Shown here one piece after another: positions 1 to 12,787 of a stretch of DNA of 35,906 nucleotides; position 1 is the stretch's first letter, and each line of letters begins with the position of its first letter. The translations under genes were made by a program, and so were the position numbers. This DNA comes from Bipalium vagum (Eukaryota > Platyhelminthes > Tricladida > Geoplanidae), in NCBI GenBank assembly GCA_037834085.1, contig JBBMKC010197275.1, positions 1 to 35,906 on the forward strand, given 5' to 3'. The notes beneath the pieces were generated by a model. It ran no database searches. It was not told where the DNA came from and saw only the letters and a list, made by a program, of their open reading frames with translations.

Positions 1-1281
1 TTAATGACCACACTCTATGGATCAATCCTTTAATTAGACCATTTTTATATTTCTCCTCACAAAAACTACTGTTTGAGATATATAATCCAGTGTCTGTTAT
101 TATTATAGTTATTGATTCTCACTATTTTTGATTTGTTTATCTTTCTCTAGCTTGTTTAAACTAACTGATCGATATACTTCAATATAAAATTTTTGGTATG
201 AGATTTACATATCATGAGTGATTATTTAAATTATCACTAATTGGAAGAATTTTTGGTACTGTCATTTTATATGCGGAAATTTATTTAGAACAACTTTCGA
301 CCATTAAAACAAGAAAAACAAAATTTTTAATTATAATATATAAAGTCAGTGGTGAAATATTCTTAGCTACCAACAATTCACAAGAATGAATAGTTGAAGC
401 TTTTTTCAGCTTTACTTTATGATCAATTAAACTTTAATTACAATTTCCAATCTAAATCATGATATGATATTATGGTTATGCTTACTTATTATTAGATGAG
501 AATTTCATAATGAAAAATTGTCATCTTTCAATAATATAATGTGGTTTTATTATGAAAAGATATAATTTTTTAATGATTCATTTAAATATCAGTTTTAAAA
601 ATAAAAATCAATAAATAATCAAAGCTTTCAGTGCTCCATTGAGAACATTTAGAATAAAATTATCTAAATAAAGCGCTTCATTAAACTATTTAAATCATCT
701 TTGATTTACTGGTTTTATTATTACAATGGAATTTGATGATTTTTGGCATTGTCAGAATTATTAAACGGCAATAAATCTTCTTTTATTTTAAGATTAAATT
801 CTGAACTTTAGCAGAGATTAGTATACTTTGCGGTTAATGTGAAGTTATGGTTTTAATAATAATTAATAATAAATCAAAACAAGTATCTTCAATTGGTACT
901 ATTCATTTCCTTTTTAGCTATGACTAACAAAAATATCCCTTATTAACTTAATAATTAAATTATTTCTAATTAAATAATGAGTTACTTAATGATTTCCTAT
1001 ACATTTTCAAAATATTTTCTTGATTATTTTTGCTCAGTTTTGTACCATGTATTGATTTTTTAACGTGACAGTTAACATAATTGACTTCTGAGGATGTTCA
1101 ACCCGTAATTAATTTATTATGAATGTATTATGAACTCTAAATTATGACATGAATCTTTATAAAACCGGTATTACTATAGATAAATATTACTTAACGCTGA
1201 TTTTTTGTAAGGCAAATTAGTTCTTATTAATAAAATTAAACTAATAATAATTTAATTGATTATAATAAATAAATTTTCCAG
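1..1281. other. AT-rich non-coding flank, probably CLIP intron
   Basis: I see no convincing exon, RNA gene or repeat in this stretch. It directly precedes the first recognisable CLIP exon, whose acceptor AG is at 1280-1281, so it is most simply read as part of a large intron of that gene. A small upstream exon could be hidden here, but none has a clear stop-free frame bounded by splice sites. Confidence 0.5.
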
Positions 1282-4200
1282 ACCAATGTAAATTTGGAAA
1301 TAAAGGCTTTATTGAATGAAGAAAAATTGAAGAATTCCACTTTGAATCACGATAAAGTGATGCTGGAGACCGATATTTCCACACTGAGAAAGGTAATCAG
1401 TAAAGACAATGAAGCGATCACTACTATGGAAATAAAACTGCAGCAGTATGAGCTGAATTTTGCGTTAGTGTGATCTGTTCTAATTATAAGAATTCTAATG
1501 TGTCCTTTAGCGAAAAATCTACCAAAAATCAATCACAGTCCGAAACATCAAATTGTGTATCCAAAATTGAAAATGAGGAATTAAACAAAGTAAGCATGAA
1601 CAATTTACTATTGATATAATAATATAGTAAGAAATGACGATAATATAAATAAACGCAGTTCTTTTAATTATGAATTATTAATAATTATTTCTGAGAATTG
1701 GTTATGACAATATATAACACACACATTCAGCACTTCTTATTGTTATTATCGACATCTTTGAGTACTTTACTGCATTCTGTAAATAAGAGAGACTAAAACA
1801 CATTTGATTAACTTTTCATTATTTTTAATTAGATACTTTTATCTGAAAATATTCTTGTCAAACTAATATAATTGAATATTATTTATTTATTGATTGTTAT
1901 ATTATTAATATTAGATTATATGAATTTATGGATCTTATTGAGTAAAGCTTTTTAGATATTGTTGTGGTATCTAAATTTAAAAATTTGACATTAATGTTTT
2001 TCTTAATGTTCTTAATCAAAAGTTGATTTTTAATTGAGATATTTTTTCAATTATTTAAAAAATTGATTTGTAAGAAAATATCTTGAGTTTAAATTATTAC
2101 AGGGGTTTATGTGAAAAATCAATAATAATAATAGAATATGTGAAGAATATTTATTAATCAAATTTTATTATTGATTTTTATTTATTATTATTATTATTAT
2201 TCAATATTTTCGATGAAAACAACTTTTCTTAAAATCTTAAAATTAAGGAAAATTGATATTAGGTGCTTTCATATGAAATTTCCGACCGAGAAAAATGTTA
2301 AAGTAGAAATGGATTATGAATAATTTACAAAAATTTATCCAATAAAATAAGTGAATCTTTTGAATCAATTTTTTGTTAGCTGCAATCTGGTCAACATACC
2401 TTTTTTTGAAAAGATCTTTACTTTTATCTTTCCAAGTTTTGGAAGCCCGAAATTATAAAGTCCTGGCTGATGTAGTACTGATTTCCCTCAAAATTGAAAA
2501 TTGATAGATGAGAGGTCTGACTCATTTGATGAGTAGCAAGAATTTCGTATCCAATTTCCCTTCATTTCGCTACAATAATTTATGTAACATGGGTTCTGTC
2601 GTTGTGGTGCAGCGGAATAAGTTAATGGCTATTTACTAAAGAAGTTCCCTGTGACAGGATTCGGCTGTAATAGTTTTACCAGGTTCGAAGAATTATTATT
2701 ATTCGTTTCACAACCATACAGTTATTATAATTCTGTTTTTTCATGAGTGCTTGAGGCTTCAAAATTTTCCAGTCATTGTCTTTTTCGTTTGAGATTATCA
2801 TAAAGAATCCATATTCATGACAAGTTATAATGTATTTCAAAAATGGAACAGTGTGATAACTTTTAAGTAACAATTTTATCTATAGTCGTCGAATTTTTAT
2901 GAATCTATGTCCATAACCCGTTTTCATCTTTCCAATTTTTTAAATAAGATGAATTATAATTTCTGTGGATTCATGAAATTTCTGAAGATGATACAGGAAA
3001 GCAATTGATGGATCATGTTTAACCTCTACTTGTAAAACCTCATCTGTCAGCAGTTTTCTATGAGATGTCTTTCTCGGGCAAAAATCGACTTAGAAGAAGT
3101 TTCATAACCATTGCCATCCCTGTGTATTTCTAGTTCATATCTAGTCTGAATATCTTATTGATTTATTTGATTGTTAGTTATTGTTTCAATAAGACCAATT
3201 TTGAAATAAAAAAGAAACCCACAAGAAGATCAAATAAACCAATACCCTTAACAATATCATCCATAGTCAAGTTGTTAACATTTCATATGAGAATACGTTT
3301 GATAAGTCCAGATAAAAATTTATAGTGAACTTTATTACTTATTTAATTCATTTTAGTCGATAAATTAAGGAAATACTTTGAAATGGTAATGTTAAATCAA
3401 AATCCACAAACGAGTAATTTTCTTTTCAATTGTGATATCAATTAAAAAATTTTAACTTAATATCAATTTTTAAGACTCAAATTGAGAGAAATATCGATAA
3501 ATCGTAGTTAATCGAAAAATAGATAATCGATGTCATCACAATTTAAGAATTTTATTGTGATTATTGATTTATTTCTTTAGTAAGAGATATTTTTCAAATT
3601 GGATTTTATTTTTAAGAAAAAGTATTAATCTAGCACAATTGACAATTTTAATTGACCATCAAATAACCCCTTTCAAACTGCACAACTCACTACATGTCAG
3701 AAATAAAAAATTCTTTAATTGTACTCAGGAATTGGGAAAAGTTTCAGATATTTAGTGATTCTCTATATTTACCAATATATTGTTATGATATGTTCAAAGT
3801 TAATTCCTGACTTTCGAACGAGAATTTCTGTTGATAACTGGTTTAATTTTATAAAGACTGTAGATAAATGGCACATGAGTATTTTCCTGTTATGTAAATC
3901 TTTTGTGTTGTAGGAAAATTTTAACACTTGTAACGATGGAAAAGTACTGAAGGAACATTATGAAAGTGAAATTTTTAGTTTGAAATCGGAAATAGAAAAG
4001 CTTAAAAAGTATAGCACCAATGAGAAAAAGTCCATTTCACATTTGGAGTCAACTGTAAAAAGCGGTGTCAAAGAGCTGCTGGAAGCTAAAGTATGGTTTT
4101 CGAAGTAAAAAGCGTCATTTGAACACTTAGTTGTACTTATCTAGTCAGAAATCGATGATTTGAAAAGGAGACTGGAGGAGAGTGAAGTGAAAAATATCGA

Positions 4201-4723
4201 CGAGATCAAATTGAGACAGTTGGCTCAAGATGAAAAAGATCAGATTTGCAAAGAATTGTCTGCTAATCACGAGCAATTGGAAAAGTTACGGATACAAGTT
4301 TCGGATATGTACAATGAGAAAATCCATCTTAGCGATACAGTTACCAAGGTATTTGTATTGTATCAGTAACATACATGACTTTGTGTGGTTCTGTGGTTCT
4401 GTTTTTTTCATAGAACAAACAAAAGGAACGAAGCTTGAACCAAGAAATCGAAGAATTAAAAGAAAAAATTGATTTCTTGGAAAAAGAAAATCTTGTCTTA
4501 AACGAAAATCTTTACACTTCAGAACACAAGAACTTCGGTAACAATAACTTGAATGTGGAAATGTCCAAGAAAATTAGCGATCTAGAATCAGTAATGTGAG
4601 AAAATAATTTTTAATCTATTTTTTAAAAATAATTTTTCTTGTCTCTTTCCGTTGTCTTTGTGTGTTCATATTTATAATTTATTTAATTTCACACTGATAG
4701 ATTGATACTTTGATAAATTGTTA

Positions 4724-4786
<63 letters not shown>

Positions 4787-7700
4787 TTGTTCATTCACTT
4801 GATATTCTATATTTAAAAAACAATGAGGAGTTTTACAATTTTTTAGTAAGCTAAAAGTTAATTAAAGTTCACCAGTTATGCTTATGTTGCCGAAATGAAT
4901 TGAAACTCAAAAATGATAAAAAGTATTCAGTTATTTGGTACGAGATGTATGCAGAACGTTTGTCTAAATATCAAACTAGTTTGAAAATAAGACGGTTTAT
5001 TTTGTGAAAATTTTAAATTGGAAATGCGCAAAATTATAAATTTATGGCATATATATTATTTATTGTAGAATATAATAAAATAAATCAAGACTGTAAGATT
5101 TCACAGAAAATATATACAGGGAAACCTGTGAAAGTCTGAACTCCAAAGAATAATGGTTTTTTCCGAGTACAAGGCAGATTATGTAAGAGTTTTGTCAGTT
5201 ATGCAACACTGTGAAAATGATAAGCTATATGAAGTGAAAATAGTTTAAATAGCTTAAATATTTATTTAGGAAAAAATCATCAAGTTTGGCTTAGCGTTGG
5301 ATAGGGAATTTTTTATGCAAATCGACGTAGATTTAAACAGTCTTTTGGTCGATCGCATCGTATAAAAACTATTTTATTTCCAATAGTTTTATCGACATTT
5401 TCGGATTTATTGTAATTAATTTGATGTTTTGATGAATTAATTCATCTTTTTAAACGAGATTTTCAGTTTGATTTTAAGTTTTATTTACATTAATTGATTT
5501 TATGAAATCGATTGAGTTTCATCAAGGAATTGTCTGCCATTATTCAATGATCTGTCGTGTTTTGCCAATTTTGTGATAGTTAATAAAAATAAACAAAATC
5601 GATCAGTATGAATCGATTTTGTGAAGCTCAATAAAATGTTATTTTTAGATATATAGCCAAAGATGATGTAAAAGGCAAGGAAACTTGAACGGTAATGATT
5701 TTTTTAGGCGAAAGGTATTAAAGTAAAGGTTATGTGTGAGCGGTGATCATGGGATATATGTTTGGATTTGAGTTTTAATTTTTATCAGAAATCTATAAAA
5801 CAATTTATTCTCTAATATAATCAATTAATGTTAAATTTCAAATATTTAATTCCCCAAGGAAACGTGTTTTTTTATCGATTATAAAATTCGATTCAACGGG
5901 TTTTATATTTTATGATTAAAATTTTCAATGTCACCTTTTTGTTATTTATTGAGTCCAAAAATAATCCTGAGTTTTATAATGAGGATAACTCAATGCTCAA
6001 CTTTCGATCGTCCATAGAAATGTTTAACTATTATTGATTACAGTAAAAATATTTCCGAAAACGATGTGAAATATTAAAAATAGTCAATTTGAAAAAAAAA
6101 TCAGAATTATTATTATATTACATTTTGCTACCTCATAAATTATTTTATTGATTTTACGATTTATTTTTCTTCATGTGTTCCTTGTACAAGAAATTTTTAT
6201 TTGACTCAAAAATATTTGCATTGATTTGGAACTCTCTTCAGTCAAAAGGTCAATTCAAACTTAAAATCAGAAAAAGATGCTCACATGTTACTCATTACCA
6301 AATATGCCACTCTTCATTCGGAGTTGGAATATATGCGCCAGGTCCGTTTGTTATGTTCTCGTGAAAAGGGTATCAATTGATCTTTTTCCATTTACAGAAA
6401 CAGGACGATTTTAGAAATCTTAATTACGAAATGGAGGCTCTTCAATCGATGTATGAAAATATATTTATGTTTGATGTTGAATAAAATAATAATGTTTAAT
6501 TTTGTTAAACACAGGGCTGCCAATTTTGACAATGAAAAAAAGTCTTTATTGGAAAATTATGAGCTGAAGAACAAGGAATTATTGATTGTCAGAGAGCGAC
6601 TGTTGAAAATATCCCAAGAGGTTTTGCTCGAATTTATTTTTCTGTGATAATAAAAGATTGATTATTTTGTGATAAATTCTGCCAGTTTGAAGATTTGCAA
6701 GAATCTCACAAAAGTTATATTCAAAAAACCGATCGGGAAAAGCGAATCTCAGCTGACAAAATCAGAAAACTGGAAAAGCAGTTGGATGAACCTGATAAAA
6801 AAAGTCAATTTTCTCATTCAGGTTGGTTTTGAAACAGATTAAGTATTTAATTTATGTAATGGAATGATATTGTTTTCAAAATTTGGTAGTAGAAGTGGGT
6901 ATAGTGAGTCGCAAAATGTCTATCAGTTTAAAGTCTTACCTATTTCTTTAATTCTTCGGTTGTAAAAAATATTTTAAAAGATCATTCTACTTTGTATTTA
7001 TTATCATAGACAAAAAAGCTTGGTATAGAAATTAATGTTTTAGAGAGAAATAAAAATATTAAGAATTTCTTTATTGATTTTGTTTAAAACATGATAAACT
7101 GATTATATTAATTTGTTTAATTATTAAATTGATTATAATTGATTATAGTAGTGTAGTATTAGTATTTAGTTTGATTAAATTTTTTCATTTAATATTTATA
7201 CATTTTAGAAATTGATATTAAATCTTAATTTAGTAATACTAAATTTTTTTAAAAAAAAAGTATTATATGACACATTCTGTAATGTGTGGGTAAAATGTTC
7301 ATTTTTTATATCAGTTTTATCTTTATTACCATTTATTCCCATGGAATACTTTCATTAATCATAATTCAAAAATTGTCGTGCCGTAAATTCCGGATCTGAA
7401 ATTATGTCATTATTCGTAATTGAAGCTTTCCACTAGCATCAGTGATGAAATTTATCTTTTTGAAATTTTGAGTTTTTATTTGAAATTTTAGTGAAATTCG
7501 ATTTTATTGATATTTAATCTAAAATTTATTGATTTCTTAATTAATTCCAATAAATAATGATACAGTCAATAGCCCAGTTAACTCGCCAGTTATTTATTTA
7601 ATATTTCATGATTGATGAAAGTTTATTTAGCTTTATATAGACAAATTCTGGTTTTTATGAAAAATATTTTTTCTGGTGATAATATTAATTTTATAATGTA

Positions 7701-8692
7701 AAATATCAATTTTTTGTGAAAATAAATATGTTTAGATCTTAATATTTTTTTACGGTTTTATGGCTTTTTTCTGAATATTTTAGACTTAATAAAAATCTCA
7801 CTGATTTTTACAAAGTTTTTTTTACATGATATCAAATTTATCATCTAATAACTGAAAAACATTTCTTTTCAAGAATTTTGATAAAACAGAGGTTTCTATG
7901 ATTATATTGATAATCTTATTAATTAAGTCTCGTTATGAATTATAATTAAAAAAAGTATTAATAATATTAAATTTTGAAAAAATTCTTTAAATAAAATAGT
8001 TTTAAAGTTTGTAATGCCGAATAATTTTTTCTAAAGAGAAAAGTTATTCACTTAAATTATCTTTTTTCAATGTCTATATAAAGGAATATTAATTCTTAAA
8101 TTTAAAATTGATTGTTTTATAATCAATAATTTTAAATTTTTATAAGTTGCAATATATTATTGATCTTAATTTTAATTTATAATCTTAACCAAATGATTTT
8201 TTGTGCCATTTTTAGATAGTCACAGTGATAAACGTAAGTCTGACGGCAAAGACCAGCTGGCTGTTTTGAAAGCAGCGAAAGAAAATGCTGAAGAACAGAT
8301 AACATTTCTCAATTTGGTCATTGTGGAAAGAGAAAAAAAATTTAAATTATTAGAATTAGAAAACGAAGGCCTTAAGAATAAGGTTGTCGATATGGAAAAT
8401 CAGAACACGTAAGGCAATCTGTGAAAATGAAATCATTACTTTCCGTATTTATAGGACAGTAAAGCCAAATAAAATTGTGCCTCCTAGGCTGTATTGCGAT
8501 GTTTGTGAGTTGTTTGACTCCCATGACACGGACCAGTGTCCAGTTCCGTCAAGCGGAAGTCCTCAATCATCTCCGGTGACAAAAACCAGACTGAGTAACG
8601 AGAAAAAAAGACCTCCGCGTCTGTACTGCGACATTTGCGAATTGTTTGATCTGCATAACACTTCAGACTGTCAAGATGAGCAGACATTTTAG
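1282..8692 (+). CDS. CLIP-170/CLIP-190-like microtubule plus-end protein, 3' part
   Basis: This is the C-terminal half of a CAP-Gly linker protein that tracks growing microtubule ends. Phase-consistent exons are 1282-1463, 1511-1589, 3914-4090, 4145-4348, 4414-4595, 6242-6341, 6398-6450, 6515-6620, 6686-6821, 8216-8408 and 8455-8692, giving 549 residues and a stop. Most exons are Glu/Lys/Leu-rich coiled coil. The last exon has two zinc knuckles (C-x2-C-x5-H-x4-C), each introduced by PPRLYCD, and ends DEQTF, resembling the ETF tail of CLIP-170 that binds CAP-Gly domains. Many introns are only 42-65 bp; three are 1.4-2.3 kb. The N-terminal CAP-Gly domains must lie upstream of base 1. Family identity rests on the knuckles and tail. 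Exon edges are inferred, the weakest being the GTTAGT donor at 1464. Confidence 0.85.
1590..3913 (+). other. large CLIP intron
   Basis: A 2.3 kb intron between GTAAGC at 1590 and the acceptor TAG at 3911-3913. It is AT-rich with no recognisable exon. Its only notable content is a tRNA-like stretch near 2600-2690, listed separately, within a locally less AT-rich patch at about 2380-2690. Confidence 0.6.
2597..2690 (+). repeat. tRNA-like relic, possible SINE head
   Basis: TGGTGCAGCGG at about 2605-2615 is close to the tRNA box A consensus. About 50 bases on, ACAGGATTCGGCTGT can form a four-pair stem around a seven-base loop that contains TTCG, like a decayed T arm. A further GGTTCGAAG lies at about 2682. 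The anticodon arm does not pair clearly, so this is not a working tRNA. A tRNA-derived SINE head or a decayed tRNA copy are the likeliest readings; chance is possible. Confidence 0.3.
4596..6241 (+). other. large CLIP intron with ATT microsatellite
   Basis: A 1.65 kb intron between donor GTGAGA at 4596 and the acceptor AG at 6240-6241. I chose this donor over GTAATG a few bases earlier because it alone keeps the downstream coiled-coil frame. A pure ATT tract lies at 4727-4787. No other gene or element is apparent. Confidence 0.6.
4727..4787. repeat. (ATT)n microsatellite
   Basis: About twenty uninterrupted TTA/ATT units inside a CLIP intron. Similar triplet tracts occur at 25066-25112, inside the second LTR at about 29926-29996, and at the right edge of the window, so ATT is the favoured simple repeat here. 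Confidence 0.95.
6822..8215 (+). other. large CLIP intron
   Basis: A 1.4 kb intron between donor GTTGGT at 6822 and the acceptor TAG at 8213-8215. It splits a Gly/Asp codon, and the flanking phases agree. It is composed of AT-rich filler, and I see no exon or transposon inside it. Confidence 0.6.
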
Positions 8693-8768
8693 AGGATAAA
8701 TATGGCCAAATTTACTCAATATCCCTCATTTTTGTTTTGGTTATGTACATTTCATCATTAGATTTTGT

Positions 8769-8774
8769 AATAAA
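8769..8774 (+). terminator. CLIP poly(A) signal AATAAA
   Basis: The first canonical AATAAA after the CLIP stop codon lies 77 bases downstream and is followed by a T-rich stretch. This fits a short 3' UTR. Confidence 0.6.
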
Positions 8775-9759
8775 TCGAGTTCATTTTTCTATTTCGGTTT
8801 TATGTTGTTTTTGAAAATTTTCCGCTGAAATTAAATGGATGTTTGAGAACGAAGATGAATTGGTGTCAGAGTCTTTTGGTTTATAATATTTTTATTAATA
8901 AATTGTTTATTTTTACACTATTTGAAGAAGAATATAAAATATGTAAGATGGAAATTATCTAAAGTAATTAAATGATTAAAAAAGAATAAAATCATATGAA
9001 AATAACATTTTATAGTTTTTGAAAAATTTATTTATATTTTAATGATATTTTTTGAGTTATATAAATTTTGATTAGATTATATGAATATTGAACAAAGAAA
9101 TTATTTTTTAAGCTAATAAAAAACCTTATAATTACTAAATAATATTAGAAAATTTTCTATTATTGTTTCTAATTCCTGTTCATCCAAAAATTTTTGTAGT
9201 GCCTGAAAAAATTCTGAAATCTTGAAACATCTGGAAGACCTGAAAAGATATAATTTGTTCGTTCTCTTTAAATGAATATAAAAATTAGAATTAATTAATC
9301 ACATTAAAAGTAGCTTATTATTTTTGATGTGCTCCTCATACTTAAGCTAGAGGGGTGTTTTTTACCATATTTGAAATGTCACTTAGTCTTTGTAGTCAAT
9401 GCTTTTCATTATTCTGTTAACATTTCCTATAGAAGAATATTTGATATAATTATAAAAAAACTTTTTCTGATTCAATTTTATTTTAATGACTTAAAGTACA
9501 CAAATTCTTGATCCCTCTCTTTATGGTCTTCATTTTATTAATTTTCTCTCCTCATGTACTTATTTGTAAACTTTACTTTTTAAGCTGAAACAGTTTTTAT
9601 CTGAATATTTTAAAATAAGTCAAAAGAAAATCGACGAAAAATAAGTAAGAAACACAAAAAATTTATTTTTTCAGAAAGTTTTCATAAAAACTTGTGGAAT
9701 ATAAATAAAAAAAACTGGTTTGCAGAAAAATTAAATCATTTTTTAACCTCTCGCCAACA
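8775..9759. other. intergenic AT-rich DNA
   Basis: No supported gene. A short open frame at 9329-9511 has no family resemblance and the composition of its surroundings. The stretch ends where mariner sequence begins. Confidence 0.5.
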
Positions 9760-10024
9760 GATTTTCATTTCTTTAAGGCTTTGGACAATATCTTGGTCAA
9801 TAGGTGCTTCGAAACCCGAGCCGATGCTGAAATGGCCTTTGATGAGTTTGTTGCCTCCAGGAACAAAGACTTTTATTCCACAGGCATAAATAAACTCATT
9901 ACTCGTTGGCAGAAATGTATTGACTCGCATGGAAATTATTTTGATTAATAAAGTTTTTTTTCCATTAGTTATGATGTTTTTACTTTTATAGCTGTAAAAC
10001 GACCTTATTTTTGCACCAACCTAA
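9760..10024 (+). mobile_element. mariner 3' fragment with right terminal repeat
   Basis: Bases 9760-9948 encode the C-terminal end of a mariner transposase, stop codon included. Recognisable segments are DFHFFKALDNIL, FVASRNKDFYSTGINKL and RWQKCIDSHGNYFD, matching the family's usual FYxxGIxKLxxRWxKC ending. After a short trailer comes GCACCAACCTAA at about 10011-10022, the end of a mariner terminal inverted repeat of the TTAGGTTGGTGC type known from MADE1/Hsmar1-like elements, followed by TA. The left half, with the HTH and catalytic aspartates, is absent, so this is a 5'-truncated, inactive copy. Confidence 0.85.
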
Positions 10025-10199
10025 TATTTAAAACAGTCATTGGGTTGCAAAGGCACGAACAGTTGACCTAGAGACTACTAAGGGTCTATAATGATATTAA
10101 TGTGTGTAACAACAATTTTGCGAAAAATAATGAAACCCTAAATAAATAAAAAAATTTATAAAAAAATTAATTTTTTTAAGAAATACAGAACATTAAGTT

Positions 10200-11089
10200 A
10201 GAATAAAATTTATTATAAAACAGAAATGGGACCACTGTCTGCCATTTTCCTTTAAGATTTTTATATTAGCCATCATGCTTTGGAAGATACTAAAATCAAA
10301 CTCTTTTCTTGCAATTTTGCACTGCGTTATTTTTGACGTTGCGTTATTGGCTTCCAATCTATTTTTGTATACTTCTTTGTTTCAACAAGGCCCAAAATGT
10401 TTCTATTGGCCTCGCCTGTGGAACATTTGGAGAATTGTCATTTTGATTTCAACAAATCGATCACTGTTTTTGCGTAATGAAATGAAGCTAGGTCCGACTA
10501 AAAGAAAATGTCGTTATTATAATTATATTTCCTTATTAAGGAACTGATACTTATAGGAGACACTTACTCCTATAAGTATCAGCATTTAATACTTCACCTT
10601 TTACTATTCCATAAAAAGGAGTGGAAATTCCTTTCTCTGATATGGAACGCAAAACTAAAACTTTTTGTGGAAATTTCGTTTTAGGAGTAAAACGGACATG
10701 AAACTGACTGCAACTTATTTTATCAGTGTAAAAACCACAACTTCCGCTAGCTGTTTGAAAATGTGAAATATTTCTCATCAATTATGATCACCTTTCTACT
10801 GGTGAAGTGCTTCAGTCGCATTGCTGGACATTTTGGTATATTTTCAATTTTTGCATCAGTGTATTTTGGAATTTTTTTAGCTTGCGATATTTTAAGCTCT
10901 TTTTCTTTATACCTTGACTAATTTTCATATGTGTCACCCTATATTTCTTGACTAATGTGCGCGTAGACACTCCAATTTTGTTTTTGGCAGTTTATGCCAG
11001 AATTCTCTGTTTTGATGGGTCCAAAGCATGAGGTCTACCACTTTTCTTCTTTAATTAGACTGAGATATTGTTTTTGCAATCATAAATTG
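10200..11089 (-). mobile_element. Tc1/mariner-superfamily transposase relic (second lineage)
   Basis: On the minus strand this reads as a decayed IS630/Tc1/mariner transposase distinct from the adjoining mariner. In order it shows an HTH region with SGRPHALDPSKQRIL and KKYRVTHMKIS, then SCGFYTDKISCS, VLVLRSISEKGISTPF and NADTYRSKCLL (10551-10781), then a DLASFHYAKTVIDLL-like segment near the second catalytic Asp (about 10430-10500). The ISEKG-containing lineage is common in invertebrate genomes. Several frameshifts and stops separate the segments, so it is inactive. The downstream terminal repeat was not found. Its N-terminal end abuts a mariner relic in the same orientation at about 11090. 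Confidence 0.75.
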
Positions 11090-11752
11090 CGCGAAATATA
11101 TTTCACTTTTCATCTCCTGCAATAATGCACCTCCAAAAGCGGTTGTCTTTTGGATTCTGAGATAATTCGAGTCAAAGATCAATTCGACGCTTGACTTGAT
11201 TATCTGTCGATTCATGGGGAACTCGGAGTGGATTTTTATTTACAAACCCATGCTATACAGATGAAGAACGATTTTGCTTTGAGAATGGTTGAGCTTCTCT
11301 GACAGCCTTGGGGTTCTTGTACTGGGCTGCTGCTCTACTAGGGCACAAAACTCTTTCTTGTTCACCACCGATGGTCGACCTAAACGTTCCTGATCTTCAA
11401 GACCGGTATCTCCATGATTAAATCGACGAAACCACCTCTGAACCGTATTTTTCTTGAGCAACTGCCTACCTTCCACATAAAAATTTCTCGAATCGCAGCT
11501 ATAGCTGATAGACCTTTTGCCAATAATTATCTAATAGGATCCGAATTATTGCTTTTTCTTCAATCATTCTAACTGTAAAATTAAATGAATGGGATTTTAT
11601 AAATTTAACTTTTAAAATGTACATTACATTCTCCTTTTCAAGGGTTTTTAAATGATACAAAATTTTTCAGATAAATATTATTATTAAATGATATGGTAAA
11701 ACAAGAACTTTAAATAACTAAAAACATGAATAACTTTTGACTCAACCTGGTA
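11090..11752 (-). mobile_element. mariner 5' half: terminal repeat, HTH, start of catalytic core
   Basis: The element's outer end is at 11750, where the minus strand begins CCAGGTTGAGTCAAAAG next to TA, a mariner-type terminal repeat. About 170 bases in, the N-terminal domain begins: GLSAIAAIREI, then TVQRWFRRFNHGD and ERLGRPSVV (the linker GRPS motif). A later segment reads VPHESTDNQVKRRIDL, and then IIAGDEK, the first catalytic aspartate block. Similarity stops just after GDEK. The DD34D remainder and the other terminal repeat are missing, replaced by the different transposase described at 10200-11089. At least one frameshift and one stop are present. Confidence 0.8.
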
Positions 11753-12787
11753 CTTATGGTTGAAATATTTTTTTTCCTTATTTATCTCAGCAATTTGGAG
11801 TCTTAGCATGCTTCCAATCAATTGATATATACTATTATTATTTGCAATACAATCATACGGATAATTATTGGAGTAAGTGTACCTTTTCTTAATTCTAATT
11901 TTGAAGTAATTTCAAATAATATTAATATTCAAAGACAATAGAGATTTTGTGTTGTTTTCTTTTAATTAAAAGCCAATAGTTTTTAGTTGGGTAGTTTTTT
12001 ATTATTTTATTTAATTAACCTATTTTAGTTACTCTAGTGTATTTAAATGGAATTTTAACATTTTTTGTGATTTTGATTGTTTTTTATTGTGCATTTAATA
12101 ATTGTAATAACAATTTTTGTGATTGTTTCGATTTATTTTGGTGCGAACAGAAGTAAAAGTTACATTGAATTTATTTTGATTCCACAGGTTTCCTTGATAA
12201 TTTAAATTTAACAAACACGTTATTAACAAAGTGAGGAATTAGGGAAGTTTGACCAAAAGGTTACATATTTCGATTAACGAAAATAGTAAAAAAAATATTA
12301 TGTTAGAGAATTTTTTAAATTTCCGCCTAGAATATTTTCTTAGCTATCTTAAAATAGTTTTCAATTTTCTGTTTTTATTTATCAAATTTTTAGAGCATAC
12401 ACTTCTGTCATTTTATGTCATAATATTTTTCCTTTTTTCAAATGTATTTATCCTTGTACTCTTGTTTTTCACTTATGTTAATTTTATTTTCATAAAATGT
12501 CAATTTCTTATTTTATTAATATATTTTTAATTTTTTTAAAAATCAGACTTTACTGTGTATGTTGTGCACTTAATTAAAAATTTTGAAAAATTATTGATGT
12601 AAAAGATATATTAAACAAGTCTCGAAATAAAATTATTTCAAAAACTAATAAAATTCTTTTTTAATGCACAAAATACCTTAAAATAATAATCTTTTTCAAA
12701 AAATCAATTATCCGAAGATTTATTTATGAAAATAATAAAAAAATATTTTGTGTTAACTTTTTAATCATATTTGGCAATAAGTACATG
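11753..12787. other. intergenic AT-rich DNA
   Basis: No supported gene or element. A Phe/Leu/Ile-rich open frame at 12249-12530 is what a T-rich strand yields by chance. The stretch separates the transposon cluster from the lipin 3' end. Confidence 0.5.

Noticed and set aside
2597-2690. Functional tRNA gene
   Set aside because: The anticodon arm and acceptor do not pair; kept only as a possible relic.
8484-8687. Open frame on the minus strand over the CLIP zinc knuckles
   Set aside because: Shadow of the real plus-strand exon, which has recognised domains.
12249-12530. 93-codon open frame, plus strand
   Set aside because: Phe/Leu/Ile-rich translation of a T-rich strand with no family match or gene signals; several frames of this length are expected by chance at this composition.
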